The notes under the pieces are model-generated. The model was not told the DNA's origin. It worked only from the letters and a program-made list of their open reading frames with translations, and ran no database searches. Below are positions 1-9,590 of a stretch of 64,000 nucleotides of DNA, piece by piece (position 1 is the first letter of the stretch; the number at the start of each line of letters is the position of its first letter). The translations under genes and the position numbers were made by a program. Source of the stretch: an uncultured bacterium (lineage in GTDB: Bacteria; Pseudomonadota; Alphaproteobacteria; Rhodospirillales; Rhodospirillaceae); assembly GCA_903888485.1 (NCBI GenBank), contig CAISTS010000050.1:26221-90220 (forward strand). The letters are read 5' to 3'.

Positions 1-1386
1 GACGCCGCGCAGCACCGCACGCGCCTGCAATTTACCGAAGGTGATGATCTGCGCGACGCGGTCTTTGCCGTATTCGCGCTGGACGTAATTGATGACCTCG
101 CCCCGCCGATCCTGGCAGAAGTCGATGTCGAAGTCGGGCATCGAGATACGTTCGGGATTGAGGAAGCGCTCAAACAGTAGGTTGAAGCGCAAAGGGTCGA
201 GGTCGGTGACCGTCAGCGCCCAGGCGACGACCGAACCCGCGCCCGAACCACGCCCCGGGCCCACCGGGATACCCTGTTCCTTGGCCCACTGGATGAAGTC
301 CGCAACGATCATGAAGTAACCCGCGAAGCCCATCTTCACGATCATGGCGACTTCGTACTCCAACCGCTCGCGATAGGGCCTGGCGGCCGCCGCGCGCGCG
401 TCGTCGTCCATGCCGTCTTTCCAGACGTGCGTCTTCAGCCGCCGCTCCAAGCCTGCCGAGGCTAGCTCGCGCAGGGCCTCTTCCTCGGTGCGGTCGCCGG
501 TCTTGGGCGAACGCGGCAGGATGGGCTTCCTCTCGTCCACCTTGAAGGCACAGCGCCGCGCGATGACGAGCGTGTTGCTGACTGCCTCTGGGATGTCGGC
601 GAACAGCTGGACCATCTCCTGGGCGGACTTGAAACGATGTTGCGGCGTCAGGCGACGGCGGCCCTGCACTGAGACGAAGGATTTTTCCGCCATGCAGATG
701 AGCGCGTCGTGCGCTTCGAACATGGCTTCGTCGGCGAAGAAGCATTCGTTAGTCGCGACGAGCGGAATGTCATGGGCATAGGCCATCTCGATCAGCGCCG
801 GCTCGATGCGCTCCTCGGCCTTGATGCCGTGGCGCATGAGCTCGATGTAAAGCCGGTTCGGGAACATCGACTTCAGCCGCGCAAGGATCTCCTCGGTTTT
901 GGGCCGCTGGCCTTCGAGCAGATGGCGCCCGAGCGTGCCGGCGGGCCCGCCGGTCAGCGCGATCAGCCCGGCGCTCGCGGCGGCCACGTCGGCCCAGCTC
1001 ACCTGCGGCGTCTCGCCCGTCGTGGTTTCGAGAAACGCTTTGCTCACGAGCTTGAGCAGGCCCGCGTAACCCGCCGCGTTCTGCACCAGCAGCACCAGTT
1101 GGTCCGGCTCGGGCAGACGCCCGCCTTGGCCGTGGCCGGTCTGCACGTCCTCGCGGCGCACGGAGACTTGGCAGCCGATGATGGGCTGCACGCCGTTTTT
1201 GGCGCACTCGGATGAGAACTCCAGCGCGCCGAACAGATTGCGAGTGTCGGTCAGGGCCACCGCCGGCATGGCGTTGGCGACACACAAGCCGACGAGCTTC
1301 GGAATCTTGATGGCGCCTTCGGCCATGGAATAGGCCGAGTGCACGCGCAGGTGCACAAAGGGCGCGTAAGGAGCGGATGCGTTCAT
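1..1386 (-). CDS. dnaE: DNA polymerase III alpha subunit, 5' part (partial)
   Basis: Catalytic subunit of the replicative DNA polymerase. The first 462 codons are present; the rest lies beyond the left edge of the window. The N-terminal PHP domain is clear, with the conserved [11 protein letters not shown] segment at residues 11-21. The catalytic loop reads MPDFDIDF at residues 416-423, so D420 and D422 are the metal-binding aspartates (the third is outside the window), preceded by the [10 protein letters not shown] loop. The ATG at 1386 is the only start placed correctly before the PHP domain. Only 75 bp separate it from the upstream kinase gene, and that gap carries two DnaA boxes. In related genomes dnaE directly follows lolCD; here several accessory genes intervene. 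Identification is secure. Confidence 0.97.
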   Translation of the reverse strand, partial: MNASAPYAPFVHLRVHSAYSMAEGAIKIPKLVGLCVANAMPAVALTDTRNLFGALEFSSECAKNGVQPIIGCQVSVRREDVQTGHGQGGRLPEPDQLVLLVQNAAGYAGLLKLVSKAFLETTTGETPQVSWADVAAASAGLIALTGGPAGTLGRHLLEGQRPKTEEILARLKSMFPNRLYIELMRHGIKAEERIEPALIEMAYAHDIPLVATNECFFADEAMFEAHDALICMAEKSFVSVQGRRRLTPQHRFKSAQEMVQLFADIPEAVSNTLVIARRCAFKVDERKPILPRSPKTGDRTEEEALRELASAGLERRLKTHVWKDGMDDDARAAAARPYRERLEYEVAMIVKMGFAGYFMIVADFIQWAKEQGIPVGPGRGSGAGSVVAWALTVTDLDPLRFNLLFERFLNPERISMPDFDIDFCQDRRGEVINYVQREYGKDRVAQIITFGKLQARAVLRGV

Positions 1387-1437
1387 GCGCCAGAGAATTC
1401 CACATCGCGCGGTGTCTCGTCACGCACGCTCGGCGGG

Positions 1438-1458
1438 TTATCCACAGCCTGTGTATAA
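1438..1458. promoter_or_regulatory. Inverted pair of DnaA boxes upstream of dnaE
   Basis: TTATCCACA at 1438-1446 on the plus strand and TTATACACA on the minus strand (1450-1458) both match the TTATNCACA DnaA-box consensus exactly. They face each other across a 3-bp spacer, 52-72 bp upstream of the dnaE start. The arrangement could also fold as a hairpin after the kinase stop codon, but no T-run follows it, so it does not look like a terminator. DnaA binding is inferred from the consensus only. Confidence 0.6.
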
Positions 1459-1461
1459 CGT

Positions 1462-3929
1462 TTAAGCTGCAGCGGTGCGGTCTGCGGGCAATTCTTCCTG
1501 GATGCGCCGAATGCCCGCCGCACCCTGATCGAGGGCGGCGCGCAAGTCCGGCAACACCGCACGCACGGCTTCGGCGTCGGCGAGCTCGGTCTCGATGCTG
1601 CGGGCGATCTCGGCGGCCTGCAGGGCACCGAACTGCGCGCAAGTACTTTTGAGATCATGGGCGGAGCGGCGCGCTTTTACGATGTCGTCGGCCTCGACAT
1701 TCTGCGTGACATCGCCGAAGTATTGCTCGAACGCCGCGAGGCAGTGCGCCAAGAGGTTGGCCAGCAGCGCCGGTCCAGCCCATCAGCGAGACCATCAATG
1801 CGCGCGCGGTCGAACATGGGCGCGGGTCCGCTCGGCGCCGCCGTGGGCGCACCCTGCGCTACAGACTCGTGGGCGATCACCGCCTTGATCTCGCGCGCAA
1901 GCGCGCTCCACTCAATGGGTTTGGTCACCACCGCGTCGCAGCCGGCGGCAAGATAATGCGCGCGGTTCTCCGGGATGGCGTCGGCGGTCAGTGCGATGAT
2001 CGGTATCTTTGCCGTCTGTGCGTCGCCGCGGATCGCGCGCGCGGCGTCAACGCCGTCCATCACCGGCATCTGCATATCGAGCAGGATCAAGTCGTAGCGC
2101 TCGCCGCGCACCTTCACCACCGCCTGGTCGCCGTTGTCCACGAGGTCGACGGTGTGGCCCCACATCTCCAAGACCTCGCGCACAAGGAGCTGCGTGGTGG
2201 CGTTATCCTCGGCAAACAGTATCTTGAGCTGGTGACTCTTGAGCACCTCACCGATGCGCACCGGCGTGATGGCGTAGCGGGGCTCGACCTGCCTTGCGAC
2301 GCCCGGCATCAACGACACCTGGAAGCTGAAGGTCGAGCCCTGGCCTTGTGCGCTGCGCACGGAGATGGTTCCGCCCATGGCTTCGACGATTTGTTTTGAT
2401 ATGTTGAGCCCCAAGCCCGTTCCGCCGAAGCGCCGCGAGGTCGAGCTGTCCTCCTGCTCGAAGGGCCGGAACAGCCGCCCTTGGGCATCGGCCGACATGC
2501 CAATACCCGTATCTCGCACTTCGAATTCGGCCAGCACGGTGCCGTCGTCCTGCAAGCCCTGGCGGCAATGGACAATGACCGAGCCGCGATCGGTGAACTT
2601 CAGCGCATTGCCAACGAGGTTGAACAACACCTGGCGCAAGCGCTTGGCGTCGCCGCTGAGGACGTCGTGGCGACCGGGATCGGCGTGAACGCTGAACGCC
2701 AAACCCTTTTGGTCCATCGCCGGCGCGAAGAACTCCTGCACGTCCTTCATCACCTGAGAGACGCGGAAATCGACGCTCTCGAGATCCATGCGCCCGGCTT
2801 CGATTTTCGCAAGATCGAGCAAATCGTTCAGCAGCTCGAGGAACGAGCGCGCGGAACGTTCGAGTGTTTCGGTGATGCTGCGCTGTTCGGGCGCCTGCTT
2901 GCTGGCCAGCAAGAGGTCGCACATGCCGAGAATCCCCGTCATGGGGGTGCGCAGCTCGTGGCTCATATTCGTCAGGAACGCCGACTTGGCGGCGTTTGCG
3001 CGCTCGGCCGAGCGGCGTGCCAAGAGGGCTTCGCGCTCCAAGTTCCGCCGCCCTGTCAGAACGGCGGCAATGGGTAATGTCGTGAGCACGCCTGAGACCA
3101 GGAATATCTGCAAGAGTACGATGCGCTCCCCGGCGGTAATTGATGTGACAAGCCCGAGCGGGCCGTGGCCCATAAGCGTAAGCGGGATCGATGTCGCGGC
3201 GACGATGACCATGGCAATGGCCGCGCCCGCGAACCGCAAATGGAACGCCGCCAGGATCAGGAACGGAAACACCGCGAACATGATCGAATAGCGGTCTTGC
3301 GCGAAAGTGGCCACCGACACTGCGGCGACGAGACTGAGAAGTCCGAGGGCCCTCCAGCGGACCGGCTTGCTGACAATCCGGCTGATCTCGGCGGTCCGCA
3401 GCATCAACAGGAGCGGCGTGATCGTCAGCACACCGAGAGACGCCGAGGCAAACCACGAATAGAACACCGGCCAAGCGTCCATGCCGTTGAGCTGCGTCAA
3501 GACGAGCGTGGCCGCGCTGGAACCGATGGTGGGCCCGATGCCGGCGCATACAACAATAAAAATGGCGAAGGCTTTTGGCCGGGTCAGGTCGGGCGGCGAC
3601 GGCACCAGGCGTGAGAACAAAAACGCCGAGGTCGCCACCTCGGCCATGTTGCAAACGCCGAGCAAGAAAGCGACCGGAAAAGGATCGGCCATCAGCCAAT
3701 CGCTCGCCGTGACGCCGACCAGTCCCGCGAGCAACATCGGTCCCCACGACACATGCGGCGAGCGCAGGATGATGGCCAGGATGAAGGCATCCACCGGCCA
3801 GATGACGGCGACGGTATCGGTCTGGCGCGTAAAATAAATCGCCGCCGCCGCTGTGACAAAAGCCACAACGGCGCACACGATCATGGATGTCCAGGAAACG
3901 GCCGCACGTCGGCCAAGAGGATGAGTCAT
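1462..3929 (-). CDS. MASE1 hybrid sensor histidine kinase, frameshifted in the C-terminal Hpt domain
   Basis: Membrane sensor kinase. Residues 1-290 form a MASE1-type multi-helix region with the typical VIWPVDAF segment. The HisKA motif NMSHELRTP follows with phospho-acceptor H324, then the ATPase domain (N box FNLVGNALKF near 436-445, G boxes DTGIG and GGTGLGL). A receiver spans about 568-690 with acceptor D618 in LLDMQMP and the conserved T and K. The first reading frame then starts an Hpt domain (FDRARIDGLADGL) but loses it near base 1775. The remaining Hpt sequence, with phospho-acceptor motif SAHDLKS, continues in the next frame to the stop at 1462. Restoring one G near 1775 gives a continuous protein of about 820 residues. 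This is a recent one-base deletion or a sequence error. No partner response regulator with an output domain is adjacent. Confidence 0.85.
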
Positions 3930-4036
3930 ACGACGTCTAAAACCGCGCTGCTACAATCCTCACAGGAAGCCAAAGCTACCCTAGCCGGCGCGCGTATTCC
4001 TAGACCAATGACAAAGGCGCCGCAACCTTAGATTGA

Positions 4037-4537
4037 TTAATCCGGACATTTAACCGTTTGGTTCTCCTCTTCGTGCACGAAGACCGACACGATCTTCCAG
4101 CCGGCAGGCGTGCGGCCAAACAGAATGGTCTCGCTGCCCACCAACTCATCGGCGGCGCCCGCCTTGGCGCGATAGAGATTGCCGCCCGAGAGCGCGCTGT
4201 TGCGGGTCAGGATGCAGACCGGGATGGGCTTAAAAGTGGATTTCACCCAGCCCTCTTCCGCGCGCCGCTTCATGACCGCGCCAAAGCCGGCGATCTGGCG
4301 CGCAGGGTCGTTGGCCGCCACGCCATTCGCGCCAATCCCGAAGGACGGCTGGGCAAAGACGTTGTCGATGACGGCTTTGGGATCACCCTGATGGAGCAAC
4401 CGTGTGTAGGTCTCGACCGCGGCGGTGACGTCGGCCTTAATCTGAGCCTTTTCCGCCGTAGTCATCTTCGCCTGTTGGGCCACCGCCGGCGCCGCAAACA
4501 GCAGCACTAGGGCCGCCAGAGTCATTGTCTTGCGCAT
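4037..4537 (-). CDS. Exported NTF2-like/SnoaL-type small protein, copy 1
   Basis: A 166-residue secreted protein with a clear signal peptide (MRKTMTLAALVLLFAAPAVA, cleavage before QQ). The mature part looks like an NTF2/SnoaL/DUF4440-type alpha-beta cone: an N-terminal helix with KADVTAAVETYTRLL and a C-terminal strand pair ending GWKIVSVFVHEE. It is clearly paralogous to the protein at 5258-5746, with the same order of segments, a matching AQQAK start of the mature protein, and two matching cysteines (one central, one near the C-terminus) that could form a disulfide. Function is unknown; such folds serve as enzymes or ligand-binding proteins. It is transcribed divergently from the receiver gene at 4693. 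Confidence 0.8.
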   Translation of the reverse strand: MRKTMTLAALVLLFAAPAVAQQAKMTTAEKAQIKADVTAAVETYTRLLHQGDPKAVIDNVFAQPSFGIGANGVAANDPARQIAGFGAVMKRRAEEGWVKSTFKPIPVCILTRNSALSGGNLYRAKAGAADELVGSETILFGRTPAGWKIVSVFVHEEENQTVKCPD

Positions 4538-4692
4538 GAATCTCTCCCTCGGGTTGCGGAAGATAGTCTAAGGATTCAAAGCACTGGCGACAATCGCCGG
4601 AAGACATTCAACTGCCGATCAATTGAACGCCAGAGGCATGGCGGCTATGAGGAGTGAGGGCCGCGGGGGCGGCTGATTTCGGCCCGGAACCA

Positions 4693-5256
4693 ATGCTCAA
4701 CAAGACCAGCTATTATCTCGGCCCGTTCAAGATCCTGGTGGTCGAACCCAATCCATTGATGCGGCGTGTCACGCGCAACATCCTGCAGTTGCTCGGCGCG
4801 CGAAGGATCGTCGAGACCGACAACATCACCAAGGCCGCAGCCTACGTTACTCAGGGCGACATCGATGTCGTGCTGTCGGAATGGTACTTGGCGGGCTCCT
4901 GCGGCGTTGACTTCATCCGGTGGCTGCGGCGTGAGAACACGGACATCCGTTTTACGCCGTTCATCATGGTGACATCGCAGACGCACATGATGAACGTGAC
5001 CACCGCGCGCAACGCCGGCATCACCGAATTCGTCGTCAAACCGTTCTCGGCCAGATCGCTGATCGCGCGCATCCGCGAGGTAGTGGAACGGCCGCGCCCC
5101 TTCGTGGCCATCGGTCAATACTTCGGGCCCGACCGGCGCCGGCGCGGCGAGGTCATGGCGGAAAATACCGATCGCCGGCACACCGGCACGCTCCTGATCG
5201 GCGGCACCGATCTGACGCAGGAACAAATCAACGCTGTGATTTCGGGCGGCCGCTAG
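4693..5256 (+). CDS. Degenerate response-regulator receiver protein
   Basis: A single receiver domain (about residues 12-130) with a C-terminal tail containing YFGPDRRRR, a tail seen in alphaproteobacterial single-domain regulators. Against CheY, the acid pocket DD is replaced by E18-P19 and the phospho-acceptor Asp is replaced by E63 (LSEWYL). The conserved Thr (T94) and Lys (K116, VVKPFS) remain. Loss of the acceptor Asp suggests a constitutive or phosphorylation-independent receiver; Glu can mimic aspartyl phosphate in some receivers, but that is inference here. The ATG at 4693 is chosen because it precedes the first conserved strand; a GTG at 4654 in frame is the alternative. The stop lies 1 bp from the end of the convergent gene at 5258. 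No DNA-binding output domain is present. Confidence 0.85.
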   Translation: MLNKTSYYLGPFKILVVEPNPLMRRVTRNILQLLGARRIVETDNITKAAAYVTQGDIDVVLSEWYLAGSCGVDFIRWLRRENTDIRFTPFIMVTSQTHMMNVTTARNAGITEFVVKPFSARSLIARIREVVERPRPFVAIGQYFGPDRRRRGEVMAENTDRRHTGTLLIGGTDLTQEQINAVISGGR

Positions 5257-5257
5257 C

Positions 5258-5746
5258 TTACGGGGGGCACGTCGCGTACTTGTCCGCGCCTTCGTGCACG
5301 AACAGCGAGACGATTTTCCAGCCGTCCTTGGCGCGCGCCAGCAGCATGGTTTCGCTGTTTATCGGATGCTCCGAGCCGTCGGCCTTCTTGCGATAGAGGT
5401 TCATGCCCGCGAGCGCGCTATTCGGCGTCATGATGCAGACGTTAATCGGGCGGAAGCTGGCGCTCACCCAGCCCTCGCCCTGTAGACGTTTGCCCGCCGC
5501 GCCGAACACTGTCTCCTGCGTCGCGCGGGTGTTGGAGGTGATGCTGCCTGCGCCGACCGAGAACGACGGCTCGTAGAAAGTCTCGGCAACAGCCTTGGCG
5601 TTGCCGGCGAAGATCTCGCGGATATAGGTGTTCACCGTCGCCGTGATTTCGGCTTTGATCTGGGCCTTGTCCGCGTCCGTCAGCTTCGCCTGCTGCGCCG
5701 ACGCCGTCGCGGCGAACAGCAGCGCGGTTATCAGCAGAATGCGCAT
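5258..5746 (-). CDS. Exported NTF2-like/SnoaL-type small protein, copy 2
   Basis: A 162-residue secreted protein paralogous to the one at 4037-4537. The signal peptide MRILLITALLFAATASA is followed by AQQAKLTDADKAQIKAEI. The conserved cysteine pair (INVCIM and ATCPP) and the C-terminal GWKIVSLFVHEG are shared with copy 1. The ATG at 5746 is preferred over an upstream in-frame start because it begins the signal peptide and sits only 2 bp after the dps stop codon, implying translational coupling to dps. Function unknown; a periplasmic location is likely. Confidence 0.8.
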   Translation of the reverse strand: MRILLITALLFAATASAQQAKLTDADKAQIKAEITATVNTYIREIFAGNAKAVAETFYEPSFSVGAGSITSNTRATQETVFGAAGKRLQGEGWVSASFRPINVCIMTPNSALAGMNLYRKKADGSEHPINSETMLLARAKDGWKIVSLFVHEGADKYATCPP

Positions 5747-5748
5747 GA

Positions 5749-6222
5749 TCAATTCTTCTCGAGCAGGCTGCGCAGCATCCATGCGGTCTTTTCGTGAAGC
5801 TGCAAACGCTGGGTGAGCAGGTCGGCTGTGGGCTCGTCGCTGGCTTTCTCGACCACCGGCAGGATGCTGCGCGCGGTCCTGGCGACCTGCTCGTGGCCCT
5901 TCACCAGGTTCTTGATCATCTGCTGCGCTGGAGGCACGCTCTCATCTTCTTTGATCGTCGCGAGCGCGGAGAAAGCTTTGTAGGTGCCTGGCGCGGGATA
6001 ACCCAACGTGCGAATACGCTCGGCGACCAGGTCCACGGCATTCCACATCTCGGTGTACTGCGTCATGAACATCAGGTGCAGTGTTTGAAACATCGGGCCC
6101 GTGACGTTCCAATGATAGTTGTGGGTCTTAAGATAGAGCGTGTAAGTGTCCGCGAGCAGGCGCGACAAACCGTCGGCGATGGCCTTGCGGTCTTTCTTGT
6201 CGATGCCAATGTCGATGTCCAT
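5749..6222 (-). CDS. dps: Dps-family DNA-protection ferritin
   Basis: A 157-residue Dps protein: a four-helix-bundle ferritin-like subunit that stores iron with hydrogen peroxide as oxidant and shields DNA in starvation or oxidative stress. The ferroxidase signature HNYHWNVTG (about residues 35-43) and the following D..E pair in [15 protein letters not shown] are present. Length is normal. A strong ribosome-binding site (AAGGAG, 7 bases before ATG) precedes it. The gene starts 26 bp after lolD ends, on the same strand, with no visible terminator, so it may be read from the proS-lolCD transcript as well as from its own promoter. The copy-2 NTF2-like gene follows 2 bp after its stop. Confidence 0.95.
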   Translation of the reverse strand: MDIDIGIDKKDRKAIADGLSRLLADTYTLYLKTHNYHWNVTGPMFQTLHLMFMTQYTEMWNAVDLVAERIRTLGYPAPGTYKAFSALATIKEDESVPPAQQMIKNLVKGHEQVARTARSILPVVEKASDEPTADLLTQRLQLHEKTAWMLRSLLEKN

Positions 6223-6248
6223 GACAGCTCTCCTTTGATGTGGATCCT

Positions 6249-6932
6249 TTACACCGGTGTCAGCAATCCGTGATCAAGGCGCACGGTGCGGTCCATGCGC
6301 CCGGCCAGCGCCGGATTGTGCGTGGCGATGATCGCGGCAAGGCCGTGTTCCTTGGCCAATTTGACGAGCTGGGCGAAGACTTCTTCGGCGGTGTCGGGAT
6401 CGAGGTTGCCGGTGGGCTCGTCGGCCAGCAGCACGGCGGGGTTGTTGGCGAGCGCGCGGGCAATGGCGACGCGCTGCTGCTCGCCGCCCGAAAGTTTGCC
6501 GGGCCGGTGATCGACGCGCGCCGCAAGACCTAGGGCGCCGAGTAGCGTCTCGGCACGCGCACGCGCTTCCTTGCGGGCCTTACCGGCGATCATTTGCGGC
6601 ACGATGACGTTCTCAGCGGCGGAGAAATCCGGCAGCAGGTGATGGAATTGATAGACGAAACCGAGCTTGCTGCGCCGCAGTTCCGTGCGCTTGTCGTCGT
6701 CGAATCTGCCGCAGTCCTGACCATGGAAACGCACTTCGCCGGCGTCGGGGCGTTCGAGCAATCCGGCAATATGTAGGAAGGTCGACTTGCCCGCGCCAGA
6801 AGGCCCAATCAACGCGACGATCTCGCCGGGTGCCACGCTGAGGTTCGCGCCGCGCAGCACGTGGAGGTTCGAACCACCCTGCTCGTAGGTGCGGTGTACG
6901 TCCTTCAATTCCAGGGCCGGCGCGTTACTCAT
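6249..6932 (-). CDS. lolD: Lipoprotein-releasing ABC transporter ATP-binding protein LolD
   Basis: ATPase subunit of the Lol complex that extracts outer-membrane lipoproteins from the inner membrane and hands them to LolA. Walker [10 protein letters not shown] is at residues 43-51, the signature LSGGEQQR at about 143-150, and Walker [12 protein letters not shown] follows. Length (227 aa) is typical. It overlaps the end of the permease gene by 8 bp, so the two are translationally coupled. The related MacB/FtsE families share these motifs, but the gene pair with a LolC/E permease after proS supports LolD. Confidence 0.95.
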   Translation of the reverse strand: MSNAPALELKDVHRTYEQGGSNLHVLRGANLSVAPGEIVALIGPSGAGKSTFLHIAGLLERPDAGEVRFHGQDCGRFDDDKRTELRRSKLGFVYQFHHLLPDFSAAENVIVPQMIAGKARKEARARAETLLGALGLAARVDHRPGKLSGGEQQRVAIARALANNPAVLLADEPTGNLDPDTAEEVFAQLVKLAKEHGLAAIIATHNPALAGRMDRTVRLDHGLLTPV

Positions 6933-8172
6933 AGCGCAGCGCTTCCACGGGATCGGTGCGCGCCGCGCGCCACGATGGGTACAGCGTCGCCGCCAGCGAC
7001 AGCACCAGCGCCATGATCACGACGGCAAGGGTCTGGTCCCACTCCATCTTCGCCGGCATCTGCGTGAGATAATAGAACTCCGGATTGAACAGCTCCGTAT
7101 TCAAGAGCCGCTCCACGAACCGGCGGATGCTTTCGATGTTGTCGCAGAACAGCACGCCCAAAAGAAACCCAGACGCCGTGCCGATGACGCCGACGCTGGC
7201 GCCGGCGATGAAGAAGATGCGCATGACCGTGCCGCGCGTCGCCCCCATGGTGCGCATGATGGCGATGTCGCGGCCCTTGTCCTTCACCAGCATGATCATG
7301 CCGGAGATGATGTTGAGCGCCGCCACCAGGATGATCAGGGACAGGATCAGGAACATGACATTGCGCTCGACTTGCAGGACGTTGAAGAACGGCGCGTTGG
7401 TCTGTTCCCAGGTGAGCACGCGGGTGCCTGGTCCGCCGACAGGGGCGACCTGCTGGGCGATGGCGCGCGCGTCATCGGCGTTCTGAATCCGGATCTCGAG
7501 ACCGGTGACGCTGGCCGGATACTTGAAATAGGCCTGCGCCACGTCGAGCGGCATGAAGATCATGCCGGAGTCATACTCGCTCATCCCCATGTTGAAGATG
7601 GCGGCCACCTTGAAGGCGTGGGCCCGCGGCACCGAACCGAAGGCAGTGACGTTTCCCTTCGGAGATATCAGCATGATCTCCCCACCCGCACGCACGCGGT
7701 GGGTCTCGGCCATGCGCGCGCCGATAATGACGCCCTCGCCCGTGCCGAAGGTCTCAAGCGAGCCGTCGACGATCTTGTCTGCGACCCAGGTCATTTTCTT
7801 GATGTCGTCCAGGCGCACGCCGCGCGCCAGCGCGCCGGCGGCGCTGGCGTCGCTGGTCACAAGCACCTGGCCGTCGATAATCGGCGTGACGCTGACCACG
7901 CCCGGGATCGCCGCGACTGCTTTGGCCTTGGTATCGAAGTCGGTGATGGCCTGGGTGGTGCCGTAGACGTTGATGTGGCCGCTGATGCCGAGGATGCGCT
8001 CGGTGACGTCGGCGCGGAAGCCGTTCATCACCGCCATAACGATGATCAGGGTGGCGACACCAAGCGCGATGCCCACCAGCGAGATTCCGGCGATGACCGA
8101 AACGAAGCCTTCCTTGCGCCGGGCGCGCAAGTACCGCGCCGCCACCATCCGCTCGAAGGCTCCGAAGATCAT
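6925..8172 (-). CDS. lolC: Lipoprotein-releasing ABC transporter permease, LolC/LolE family
   Basis: A 415-residue permease with one N-terminal membrane helix (SVIAGISLVGIALGVATLII), a large periplasmic domain (about 50-270), and three C-terminal helices: the LolC/LolE topology. The characteristic KDKGRDIAIMRTMGATRGTVMRIF motif region before the third helix is present. Only one permease gene is next to lolD, as in many alphaproteobacteria, so the transporter probably works as a homodimer of this LolC/E-type (LolF-like) subunit with LolD. The gene starts 2 bp after the proS stop codon. Confidence 0.93.
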   Translation of the reverse strand: MIFGAFERMVAARYLRARRKEGFVSVIAGISLVGIALGVATLIIVMAVMNGFRADVTERILGISGHINVYGTTQAITDFDTKAKAVAAIPGVVSVTPIIDGQVLVTSDASAAGALARGVRLDDIKKMTWVADKIVDGSLETFGTGEGVIIGARMAETHRVRAGGEIMLISPKGNVTAFGSVPRAHAFKVAAIFNMGMSEYDSGMIFMPLDVAQAYFKYPASVTGLEIRIQNADDARAIAQQVAPVGGPGTRVLTWEQTNAPFFNVLQVERNVMFLILSLIILVAALNIISGMIMLVKDKGRDIAIMRTMGATRGTVMRIFFIAGASVGVIGTASGFLLGVLFCDNIESIRRFVERLLNTELFNPEFYYLTQMPAKMEWDQTLAVVIMALVLSLAATLYPSWRAARTDPVEALRYE

Positions 8173-8174
8173 GC

Positions 8175-9488
8175 CTACATCACCGTCAGTTTCGCGACCG
8201 CCGCGTCAAAGCTGAGCTCTTCCTTCTGGCCGGTGGCGCGGCGCTTGAGCTCGACCACGCCCTTGGCCACGCCCTTGGGTCCGACCACGATCTGCCAGGG
8301 CAGCCCGATCAGATCCATGTCGGCGAACTTCACGCCGGCGCGGTCGTCGCGGTCGTCGTAAAGCACGTCCTTGTGCATGAGGCACAGGGCATCGTGGATC
8401 TTCTTGCAGGCCGCATCGCAGTCGGGGTCACCGACCTTAAGGTTGATGAGGCCGATGTCGAAGGGCGCCACGGACTCCGGCCAGACGATGCCGTGCTCGT
8501 CGTGGCTGGCCTCGATGATCGCCGCCACCAGGCGGGAGACGCCAATGCCGTAGGAACCCATCATGACCGTGACGGGGCTGCCGTCCGGGCCAATGACGTT
8601 CGCCTTCATGGGCTCGGAGTACTTTTTGCCGAAATGGAAAATGTGCCCGACCTCGATGCCCCGGGCGCTGACCAGGTCGCCGCCCAGCGTGGTGGCCATG
8701 GCGGGATCGTGCTTGTCGTCGGTGGCGGCGTAGAGGCTGGTCCAGTCGTCGATGATCGGCTGCAAGTCGGCCTCATAATCAACATTCGAGGGGGCCGGCT
8801 TTTCCAGGAGCGCCTTGTGACAGAACACCGCGCTCTCGCCGGTGTCGGCTAGGACGATGAATTCGTGGCTGAGGTCGCCGCCGATGGGACCGCTGTCGGC
8901 CTTCATGGGAATGGCCTTCAATCCCAGTCGCGCGAAGGTGCGCAGGTACGCCACGAACATCTGGTTATAGGCATGCTTCGAGCGCTCGTAATTGATGTCG
9001 AAGGAGTAGGCGTCCTTCATCAAAAACTCGCGCCCGCGCATGAGGCCAAAGCGCGGCCGCACCTCGTCGCGGAACTTCCAATTGATTTGATACAGGTTCT
9101 TAGGAAGATCGCGGTAGCTTTTGATATTATTACGGAAAATATCGGTCACCACTTCTTCGTGGGTGGGCCCATAGAGCATGTCGCGCTCGTGCCGGTCCTT
9201 GATGCGCAGCATCTCGGGACCGTAGTCGTCATAGCGCCCGCTCTCCTTCCAGAGATCGCCCGACTGGATGGTCGGCATTATGATTTCCTGAGCCCCGGCG
9301 GCGTTCTGCTCCTCGCGCACGATCTGGATGATGTTCTGCAGCACCCGCGTGCCCAGCGGGAGCCAGTTGTAGATGCCGGCGGCATGCTGGCGGATCATGC
9401 CCGCGCGCAGCATCAGCCGGTGCGAGACGATTTGCGCCTCGGTCGGGGTTTCCTTGAGGGTCGGCAGGAAAAAGCGGGAAAGCCGCAT
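8175..9488 (-). CDS. proS: Prolyl-tRNA synthetase, short form without editing domain
   Basis: Class II synthetase charging tRNA-Pro. The class II motifs are visible, including [10 protein letters not shown] near motif 2 and [13 protein letters not shown] (motif 3). The C-terminal anticodon-binding domain includes the conserved [18 protein letters not shown] segment. At 437 residues it is about 130 shorter than the E. coli enzyme because the editing insertion between motifs 2 and 3 is absent, the usual alphaproteobacterial form. Mischarged Ala-tRNA-Pro would need a free-standing deacylase, which is not in this window. Confidence 0.96.
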   Translation of the reverse strand: MRLSRFFLPTLKETPTEAQIVSHRLMLRAGMIRQHAAGIYNWLPLGTRVLQNIIQIVREEQNAAGAQEIIMPTIQSGDLWKESGRYDDYGPEMLRIKDRHERDMLYGPTHEEVVTDIFRNNIKSYRDLPKNLYQINWKFRDEVRPRFGLMRGREFLMKDAYSFDINYERSKHAYNQMFVAYLRTFARLGLKAIPMKADSGPIGGDLSHEFIVLADTGESAVFCHKALLEKPAPSNVDYEADLQPIIDDWTSLYAATDDKHDPAMATTLGGDLVSARGIEVGHIFHFGKKYSEPMKANVIGPDGSPVTVMMGSYGIGVSRLVAAIIEASHDEHGIVWPESVAPFDIGLINLKVGDPDCDAACKKIHDALCLMHKDVLYDDRDDRAGVKFADMDLIGLPWQIVVGPKGVAKGVVELKRRATGQKEELSFDAAVAKLTVM

Positions 9489-9590
9489 GGGAGACCTTGG
9501 ATTTGAAGTCGGGAAGCAACGCCGGGACCATAGGCTAAGGTCCCTGAAGAGGCAACAAAACGCCCCCTTAAGATGTAGAGAGGCAAAGAG

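Noticed and set aside
1436..1460. The DnaA-box pair read as a terminator hairpin for the histidine kinase
   Set aside because: The arms can pair, but no T-run follows the stem on the minus strand. Both arms match the DnaA-box consensus exactly, which a terminator would not require.
1741..1800. Programmed ribosomal frameshift in the hybrid kinase
   Set aside because: No slippery heptamer or evident downstream stimulator is present near base 1775; one missing base explains the shift better.
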